The notes beneath the pieces were generated by a model, which saw only the letters and a list, made by a program, of their open reading frames with translations, did not search any database and had not been told where the DNA came from. From Hippopus hippopus (lineage: Eukaryota > Mollusca > Bivalvia > Cardiida > Cardiidae), in NCBI GenBank assembly GCA_946811185.2, contig OX328112.1, positions 16,473,215-16,537,214 on the forward strand: a DNA stretch of 64,000 nt, given 5' to 3'. The translations under genes were made by a program, and so were the position numbers. Positions 19,828 through 29,298 of the stretch are shown in pieces (position 1 is the first letter of the stretch; each line of letters begins with the position of its first letter).

Positions 19828-20256
19828 TTTGTGTTAAATAAATCTGAGTTTTCTTTGTGTTACGTATATAGTGTTCTTTTCTTTATTCATGTAGTTGAAA
19901 TATGTTAAGTTCTTGTCGGAAACAAGGAAACATCTATGTTTTATATACGCGTGTGTGCTGCGTGTGCACTGTGGGGTGCTTCCTGAGCTGACTGTGATTC
20001 TCTTTACTCATAGTTGAAAGAGAGAATATAATCTAGTCAAACGGCCAAATTAAAAAATCATTCTCATTTCATTTCTAATTCCAAATGCCACTGTCAGCAA
20101 TCTGATTGGTGGACACAGAACTTTCTAGCGAATCACAGTGCTAGTTTTGAATTTTATAATTGTAACTCGACTTAAGAATCGTTGTTGAATCTGTCCCAGG
20201 ACTGTTTTCTTTTTCTCTTTTTAGACCATTTGTATTTAAAGATCATGTAATGTATA

Positions 20257-20262
20257 AATAAA
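20257..20262 (+). terminator. candidate poly(A) signal
   Basis: AATAAA about 670 bases after the stop codon of the Ly6/TSP1/ShKT gene. Another AATAAA at about 19837-19842, just after the MITE, is an equally possible signal. Confidence 0.4.
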
Positions 20263-20569
20263 GAAACATATTTTTTGTATTCTGTCTGAATCAGTGTAGT
20301 GTTCGTTCACTGGCATTGAAATCTGGAGAGTTACAGTCAATGATTCGTTGAGTAGCAAAATGGGGACATTTGAAAGAAGGATACCTTGATTAACTCTGTT
20401 CTTCCCCATTGGATTTTTACAGCGGATTTTGTAAAATTTCTAAAACGAATCAAATTTCATTAAAAAAAAAAAAAAAAAAAATGGAACCACTGTGGCAAAA
20501 GTAGAAATTGCTCATGTTGTCAGAATGATAAAATGTATGTATATCTACTACGTTTTTTGAACTGTTAAC

Positions 20570-20770
20570 CTGCTTAATCAGTGAAATGAAACTTTCAAGT
20601 CGACAGTAAAAAACCGAAACTGTTGCTATTTCAAAGGTATTTTTGAAGGACAAACAATTCCTTATATCACATTGTGGATCAAAGAACAGACTGCACGTTC
20701 TGAGCAGTCTGATCTTGATCTACACTGTCCGCTAAAGGTCTTTCAGTCGCGCTTTGCAGTCCAGGGTTTA
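20570..20770 (+). mobile_element. second TTAA MITE family (GATCAGACTGCAC), full copy
   Basis: Starts GTTAACCTGCTTAATCAGTG AAATGAAACTTTCAAGT and ends TTTGCAGTCCAGGGTTTAA. Holds the hairpin AGACTGCACGTTCTGAGCAGTCTGATCTTGATC and CACTGTCCGC. A second full copy is at 53083-53299. Confidence 0.7.
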
Positions 20771-21396
20771 ACAATGCTGTTTCCAAAGTCTGTAGCTGCA
20801 ATTCTTACATTATCTTCAAAAGCCATTCCTCCAACGTGCCAATACATTTTGAATGATGGCACATTCCTAGAATCTCGAGATTTTGAGATACAAGCAACAC
20901 AGTCCATACGTATTTGAATTTTTATTTATCCGTTCAAGTAAACAAAAACAACAAGGAGAAAAAAATAGAGTAATTGAAATGAATGGCACTACAACAGTCT
21001 ACAGTGTGGCCAGCACATGCTTTGATAGTAAGACATAGTCCTTATTGTAGTGTACAACGTGGCCAGCACGTGCATAAAGTAAAGGTTGCTAAATGTAGAT
21101 ACCAACATTAAATTTCTAGTCAATGTAAATTCTTATGCTACAGGCAGCATATCCATAAATGTTGCATATTTATCTATAAAAGGCAGCGATAAATACAGAC
21201 ATACAGAGGCTAGATCAAATGAAAGCATTAGCGTAAAAGGATATTTGCCAGTGTATTCTCCGACAACAGACATAAACTCTACGCTGGTTGGACATGTAGA
21301 AAACAACTTGAGATATTTCAGACAGTATGCAAAAACTTAAGTTATCCCATAACTACAGAAGATTTTAGTGTAACATAGCTTTATATTTGAGCTATG

Positions 21397-21655
21397 CAAT
21401 GTGAAAAGGGTGCTTAATGCATCTGCAAAAAGTATTAACCGGAGTCAGCCTACGCAGTCCGCGCAAGCTGACATTTGTCGAAACATTTTGCTTTTGGTAA
21501 ATTTTCTTTATGTCGAAGAACCAGTTTACCTCATGATTCAGTCGGTTGTGAGATTAAAAGGGTTTTATGTATACATAACTAGGCCGATGTGATGACTTGC
21601 TGGGTACCATGGATCACGGAGATGCATTTAGCAGCCTTTTGTCAGATAATGACTC
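21397..21655 (-). mobile_element. GAGCCATG MITE
   Basis: GTGAAAAGGGTGCTTAATGC ATCTGC, hairpin GTCAGCCTACGCAGTCCGCGCAAGCTGAC, GTTTACCTCATGATTCAGTC, CTTTTGTCAGATAATG. Orientation minus. Confidence 0.75.
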
Positions 21656-21776
21656 GGTTCAATTAATATTTCCATTCATTTTTCCACATTCATCTTGCGC
21701 TTCTGAGATTCGCAATCAACGCGGAAAAAACACAATATTGTGAAACTAACAACTCTTCCCGAGTTCCACATCCCTG

Positions 21777-22184
21777 TTAACCCTTTACCAAACAATCCTG
21801 ACTTTTATGATTGATTGATTGTATAGTGTTTAACGCCGTTTTCAACATTATTTCAGTTACATCGTGGCGGCCAGTGCACCTATCCATGCTTTCCCGGAGT
21901 TTCTTTTACCAGTGTTCCGCGCAATACTCTTTCCATGCCACTGGCTGCTTTCCCACATAACCATCGTCGAATCAATGATCAGATGTGAGAGAAGAATGAA
22001 TCCTGTCGCAGTGACTATCATCAATCCTCGGAAAGAAATTGGTAACCAGCATTTTCTCCTTTTCCCACAATGTCTTTTTATCTTCCAAAGAAAAAATATC
22101 AGTTTTGAGTCACATCAAATTTCTTGTCTGCAAATGCTTTCAATTTGGACTAGTCTAAAATTTTGTCGTTTGTTTAAGAGTTAA
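21777..22184 (-). mobile_element. TTAA hairpin MITE split by a nested repeat
   Basis: TTAACCCTTTACCAAACAAT at the left and TGTTTAAGAGTTAA at the right. Its middle, including the left hairpin arm, is replaced by the repeat at 21807-22038; the right arm GGTAACCAGCATTTTCTCC survives. Ends 25 bases beyond the SLC16-like stop codon. Confidence 0.75.
21807..22038 (-). repeat. SINE-tail repeat nested in a TTAA MITE
   Basis: GTATAGTGTTTAACGCCG, TTTCAACATTATTTCAGTTA, GGCCAGTGCACCTATCCATG, CCACTGGCTGCTTTCCCACA, CTGTCGCAGTGACTATCATC. Starts at ATTGATTGATTG. Confidence 0.78.
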
Positions 22185-22208
22185 GCCTGTGTCATTAACA
22201 CTAAAACA

Positions 22209-22441
22209 CTACAATCGGGCAGTTTGACAACATTCGGTTTCATCTGTCACGCAAGCGATTGTGTATATATCGTTTTCCCTGACAGATTCTAAGTCATCTT
22301 CAATGGAACTAGCATCTCCATCTCTATGCTCCCAGTTTCGTATTTTCCTCAACGGTATACATAACAGACCGGAAGCAATGAACGCTATGCCGGCCATTAT
22401 GAAAGCACTTCTGTAGTTTCCCGTTGCATCTGTTAGTGCCC
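22209..22441 (-). CDS. SLC16-like exon 6 (TM12 and cytosolic tail)
   Basis: Acceptor CATCTTCTTTCAG. Encodes GALTDATGNYRSAFIMAGIA, a membrane segment, then a charged tail (SSIEDDLESVREND) and TAA at 22211-22209. Confidence 0.82.
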
Positions 22442-25400
22442 CTGAAAGAAGATGAAATGCTTTGTAAATGTTCTTTTTTTTTTGGTCTAACGCTTTGGCC
22501 AGACGACAAACCTTCAAGAAATCAGTAAGCATTGTTGGAGTTGGGAAAAATAGTGATTTATCCCCTTCTCCCAAACAACAACAACAAAAAAGAGATTATC
22601 AGGTAAATGGTTAGAGGCGTAGCTTTCAAGATCTTTATTCACCAACCATTCTTCAGAACATTCTTAGTCTTATTCTCAAGAATTTTCAAAATTTGAGAGC
22701 AACATAACTTCTGACTGGCTAAACCAAATGGTTTACAGATACCGAAAGTGTCAGTTGGAGGCACAAGAGCGAAAAAAAAAAAAAAACCATGATAACAGTT
22801 AGAATTATCGCGATATTTTCGTCGTGAAAATTTTTATTATCTAGATAATATTTCCAGGAAAGTTTGTTTTATCACGATAGTTCTCTTAAATCATCGCAAA
22901 AGCTATCTCGTATCTCGCGGGCCACCATACATTTCGAATGGCTAATCCAGCAATACCATCTTATCTAATGAAAACAATCGTTACAATAGCCTGTGCTAGT
23001 TGCATATACTGTATCTGTAAACGTACAGCTGATATTAATACCATTTAATACAGACATGTACAGGTACATACCTCCAATTGGGGCCCCAAGAAAGGTGGCC
23101 GTCCCCTGAAACAATGTGACTAATCCCAGCTATGAACTGAGTTTTTCAATACCCAGAAGCTCTGTCATTATGATGGAGCGCAGGGACACAAACACGGCTG
23201 TAAACATAAAGGAAATTTTCACATTTTATTGGGTTGATTATTGAAATTTTTTCGGTTTATTCTTTACAGGTCCGACGACGCAATATTACACTTGTCCAAA
23301 TTAAAAGTTTTTGTAGATGACAAGTTTGACAGGACTAAAATGATTAGGCTTTTTCATGAAAGTGTAAAAAGCAATGTGGGAAAAGGAAAATTATGCTGGT
23401 CACCAGTACTTCCTTCTTTTCCAACAATGTTTTCAAAAGCACTTTTTCTCAGAGTTCAAAAGTACAGGATCCTCCGGTTAAATCTAGCTTTATATTTTCA
23501 AAGTGAATTAATAAGAGCACAGAGATATTATGCTGTAATGTATTCTAATCCAGTGTAAGTTTTATTTTGAAGAAAGGATCGATTGCATATTTTCGCACAA
23601 CGTTGTCAAAGGACATTTCTGTACAAGCGAACATATTTGTATCGAAAAAGGTCACGGCTTGTCTTTGAATTGGCTTATCTGGATTTTAGTAAACACCGCA
23701 CAAAACAAATGGGTTTTAACCACTCCAAGAGAGAAGCTGTAGAAAACATCGAGGAAAATGAAAAAAAAAAAAGATCTGGTTAACAGCCCCTTTTCAGAAA
23801 TGTTAAAAGAAATCGTTTTCATCAGTGTCAATGAACCTCGATACTGTGTGGTAAAGGTTTAACACAAAAACTTTAACTCTTAAAACCTTTTTATGCTGAT
23901 GCGGCGTATTGATCGAGGGTACGAAGTTTGAAATTGAGCAATAAAACCGAGATATACACTCTGATAAAATGTTATACATTTTCAAAACATATATAACCGA
24001 TTTATGCATACTGTCTATAAAAAGTCCTGACTCTGTATTAGTTCTTTGCAAAATAGAGTTAAGTAAATTGAGAAGGTGCAAAAATTGCGATAAAACGCTT
24101 ATAGCTAATATTGCGCGGTGTTCGAACAATGTTTTCGACTCATTCCATTTCATTGTTTTTTGTTACGATTTTCTGGGCTTGCTTTCATATATTTTATATT
24201 GAATGCTATTAAAAAATTATCGCCGCTCCCTTTCCACTCCGTTCATAGCCGCGGGAAATTTGAGTACCTAAATCTCATTGTCGTTCATAGGCAAAAAAAG
24301 TAACTATTTAAACAATCAACACTTGTGGTTCAATATAAAATTCTTCATCATGATAGTATTTTGTTACTGCTTTTGTTACTAAAAGTTTGCCCAGCAAAAT
24401 CCTTTCGCTCGTATTACTAGTAACATATCAATTCATTGGTAAAAAATCCGCAAAATGTCATAGCGGAGCCAATGAAATAGTTAAAGTTTTATTTATAAGT
24501 AGTAGACTGTAAGTCACATACCCACCGTTACACACATGTAATATGTAGCTGATTGACACTTTGTTTAAAGCCGACAGCTTTACCAGATGAGCAAAATTTA
24601 AGAATTGCCGAAATTGGAAGCATTTGCAATTAACATATCATTTGCGTAAAAAAAAAGAATTCGCCATTGAAAGGTTTCACACACCTAGGAAAAAAGAGAA
24701 GACGCTGGTTATAAGTATTTTCTCTTTTCCTACAATTTTTTTTTTTAACCTTCATTCTTCTGATCGTAAAAACTCGAAAATTGTTTGGTAAAGAGTTAAA
24801 AGTGTAGAAAAAGGAGCAATTGCTTGTATGATTCAAGCTTGCTTGATAAAAAAAAAAAAAAGACATATTCCCCCATTTTGATTTCATTATCACCGGGGCA
24901 CAGCATTTTCCTTTCCTAAAAATATATTTTCTTTGTGTGTGCGTGTTTACCCTATGGCAAAAAGATAAGGAAAATCGTGCACTCAGTGCTTTCGGTACTT
25001 TGACATTCATTATCAAAGCACTGACACTTCTGACACCCTGGCTTTTTAACTATTTACCGAACTGTAAAATTTTAGATTTGTCCATGAGCTTTTGTAGAAA
25101 CGCTATAAATGTGGACAAATAAATGGATTTGTCTTTGTTTGGTAGGAGCTATGGTGGAAAACGGAGAAAACTCTATGTCAGAACTATTCCACATTGTTTT
25201 CAAAGGACCTTCTTAATTAGAGTCGTAAAAACATGGTATAGCTTGGAAAGGAATTCACACATTCCAAGTTGCGGGACAATATTGTTACCTTGCAGCAGAC
25301 ATTTGTTGAGAATATTGTGGCAATAGGGAAACTCGCTCCTTTGCCACAATGTTTTCACTTGTATTCGTACAACAAACTGTAATCCATTTTAATTTTTTAT

Positions 25401-25854
25401 ATTTGACAAGGATGATTTTAGGTCGTCACTTTCAAATCTGTTTCAGACGGTAAACGAGTACAATTTGAGTCATTAAGATAAGTCTATAAAGTTAACACCT
25501 ATTTAAAGTAACACGATTAACTATGTCAGTCAGTATCTTTTACCCTGTTAGTGTCATAGACGAAAACACTGGACTTCTAGATCAAGATCAGACTGCACAA
25601 CACAGTCTGATCATGTATCTATACTGTCCGCTAGTCTACTTAAGCCTACGAGTACATGTCAAAAATCTTGTCTGAGTTTCAGTAGATTGTAAATTAGGCT
25701 GTTGATTGAGGTCGGGTTAATATACATATACATGTATATGGTGGTGCTGAAAGAGTGAAAACTCGTAAAGTATATCTGGGTGATTAAATTTTATTAATGT
25801 CAATCACAACCTACTTTTTTATGTAATTTTATTACATCAAAGTGGGTAGAATTG

Positions 25855-25885
<31 letters not shown>

Positions 25886-28800
25886 TTCCTTCCTTCCTTC
25901 CTTCCTTCCTTCCTTCCTTCCTTCCTTCCTTCCTTCCTTCCTTCCTTCCCTACTCCCTCCCTTCCTGTCTTTCTTTCTTTCTTTCTTTCTTTTGATATTC
26001 CTTTTGATTGTCTCCTTAATAAATTCAAACCTATTATAAGGAGATAATCTTATATAAAGGTCTGTCTGTCTGTCTGTCTGTCGGTCTGTCCGCCCGTTCC
26101 TTCGTCCGCCTGCCGGCCGGTCTGTCTGTCCGTTTGTCGGTCGGTCGGTCTGTTCGTTTGTCTAATTTAGCGTATTTGATTTTCCTTACAATTTGATAAC
26201 ACAGTATTATCGATGTTTTTTGTACATTTTGATTTTGAATAACCGACACTATTTTCATCTCATAGTCTACACTACGATCAACCACAGACGCACTAATATA
26301 AGCTTTGTTTGTCAACAACTACCTAGCTGTTTTTACTACGAGATCAAATAGTTTTGACGAAAACAATATAATCACACTGCTCCCACGTGTGTAAATCCGG
26401 GAATTTGACCTTTCTTATCCAAGGACGTTTTATTTTCAGGTTTAATTATAAAAGCAAATCTTAAGCCTACTATAAGTGCGGTGTTTAACCAAATGAGTGA
26501 GGCGAAGTAACTGTTTTTCTAGAAAAGAAAATTTTAGACTCGTCCATTAAAAGCAATTGCAGACGACAAATTAAGTATGGCTCAAATGAGGGAAATTGTT
26601 TCAGAATGGTTAGAAAACATTAAAGAAAAAGGAGAAAATGACAGTTACAAGCATCTTATTACTTTCCAACGATTAATTCAAACGCTATCAACCGCTCGAC
26701 TTTAGGACACAGAATCATTTGCTAAAGGGTTATTCCTTACACGGATAAATAAATCACACAGACTCATTAGCTAAATAGGGTGGCGATGAGATTTCTGATG
26801 GGATATTGCACAGTCGTTCTCCTTAATTCAGTTATTAAGGCTGTCGTTTTATCGAACACTCACTAAAACTTGATTAATAATGACTTACCAATAGACAATC
26901 CAAATATTGCACAATAAGCCACCATTCCGCCAAACACGCTATAGTAGGGCACAAACAGAGTTGCCACCCCGCCAACAATTAGAAAGCTGCTATTTAACAC
27001 AATAGGATCTGTCCAGGGCCTATCTGCAGCCCACCCAGCACCAATCCTACCGGCTGTATTGAAGGCCCCGGTAATGGATATTAAAATCGCAGCTTGTGTT
27101 GACGTCATACCCATGCTCTCAGCTAGGTCTGGTATGAATACAATTGGAATGTAGAAGCCTGTACCAAATGTAAGGTTAATCCAATATATAAATATCATAA
27201 GCACAAAATTCCAGTTCGATTTGTAAAGATGAGCCATACAAGCTCAGTGGTGACGCACATAGCTATCAATTAATGGGCTGTGGGTTCGATTCCTGTTTTG
27301 ACTTTAATTTTTAAAGGGAATGATGGAAAGCATAATTATGAGTAAAACCATTCAAAGTGGGCAATGGTCATCACCCCGGTCCATCCAACAAATGTAACGT
27401 CACAGCAACAAGTTGCAGTAACCATCTAAGCATTTACCATAAAATTCGGTGGAGAGGCGAGTATCAAAATGCTTTGATGGGAAAGTTCGCTCGCCGGCAT
27501 GAATGTTTTTGAGCACTGTACACCTTTACCAAAGAAATCCTAACATTAAAAGAATGCGTTTGAAAACATTATAGAAAACGGAGAAAATGCTGGTAACTAT
27601 TTTCTCCTTTCCTCGAAATGGTATGTATCCTTTAAGACGTATTTCAACATTCGAGCCCCATTACATTCGTTCTCTGTCAATGCATTCAATTCAAGAAGGT
27701 CAGAAAATTTGTCCTCTGGTAAAAAGTGTTATGCAAAATCTTTCTAGGATCTACATATACTGCTGCTGCTGATACTAATGACAAGAATGAATATTATATA
27801 CCAGGAACTTACCTAACATACATAGAAAACACGTGCTGCCATACAGGAGGAACGTGACACTCTTTAATAGCTGAAAGTTGAAAACCCGGTCAATACTACA
27901 AAGGCGTTCTCTCGGAGCGTCGCCCTTTATGTCGCCACTAAAGCCAGCTTCATCTTCGCATCTTGACTGATTATAATTTACTACACGAGTCACATTGTTA
28001 TTCCTGACATTGTTGTCATTGTTGTTATCGTTAATACTATCTTTGTTATTGTTGTTATCAAAAAAGTTATCGTTATTATTATTGCTGTGAGTGCTATCAA
28101 AGTCTTTTCTTTTCTTACTGTTCTTGGTGATGTTATAATTGTTGGTGTTGTTGATATTAATGATGCTATCGTTATTGTCAATGTTATTACTGTCCTTGTA
28201 TTTATCATTATTATTATTATTCTTGTTAACGTCATCATTGCTGTTATTGATATCAATGATGTTATCGTTATTTTTAAGAGTATCAACGTCCTTGTTGTTA
28301 TTGTTATTGTTTTTGTTACTATTTTTATTGTTGTTGTTCTTCATTTCAACATCTCCTAGCTTCCTCCTCCAGAGACGATATATCAGAGGTATTTCAGCGT
28401 CGGGCAGCGGTCGTAACAAGAGCCCTAGGGGTATTCGATTCAGAGCGAGTCCAGAGAGAATCCACATTGCCCCTTTCCACCCATAGTTTCCGATCAGAAA
28501 TCTCACCAGAGGTGCCAGTACGAAACCCCCGACTCCACTCCCACTGAGAACGATGCCGGTCGCGAGGGCCCTTTTAGTTGTGAAGTATTGTCCCACAGTA
28601 ACAATGACTGGAAGGTAGAGCAGTCCGAATCCAAAACCTGAAGCCAAAGACATAACTTCTTACGAAAGATATCATAGCACATATTTATCCACATCCTACT
28701 AATAATGGCCTTTATGAACGTTATAAAGAAAGTAGACTAAGACCAGGCTGCACATGGATGTGATCAGCGTTTTCTACTTTTCATAAAATGTATTCTATCC

Positions 28801-29259
28801 TTGCATTTGAAAGACAGTTTTCATCATTTCAACCCATCTTAATTGTCGACAGCAAATGTTTTCAGTTTGGATCAGTCTAAAACTTTGGCGTTTGGTGAAG
28901 AATTAAACAGCCAAGCTCCAAGCGGTATCCGTGTTTTGATATTTGAATATCATAGCACCGACATCACTTGGTGCCCGATTTTCTTTATTTTGTTGTCGTT
29001 CCAAGAATTAAATTGTCTTACAAGAGAGATATCATTGAATTTTAGGATTATAAATTGATAGTCATGCAAAAGCCTTGTAATAACGTTAAATGGTACCGTC
29101 AGGCTAATCATATAAATTTGATTTTCAGTCTATTAAAATATTTACAGACTGGAAAAAAGACTTTTTACCACGTTCAAAGAAATTTTACTCGTCATTAAAA
29201 CTTGTCATTAAATGATGAAATGAATACTGAATAACTTGATATGTAAATAAATAAATAAG

Positions 29260-29298
<39 letters not shown>

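Noticed and set aside
25837..26039. Open frames of KEGR and FLPS repeats
   Set aside because: Translations of a TTCC/TTTC microsatellite on both strands.
27236..27305. Functional tRNA gene
   Set aside because: Box A and B are good, but acceptor and anticodon stems do not pair and no terminator T-run follows closely.
28087..28486. Plus-strand and alternate-frame open frames opposite the Asn-rich exon
   Set aside because: Low-complexity shadows (poly Ile/Val/Leu or Thr) of the SLC16-like exon on the minus strand; no start context, domain or splice support.
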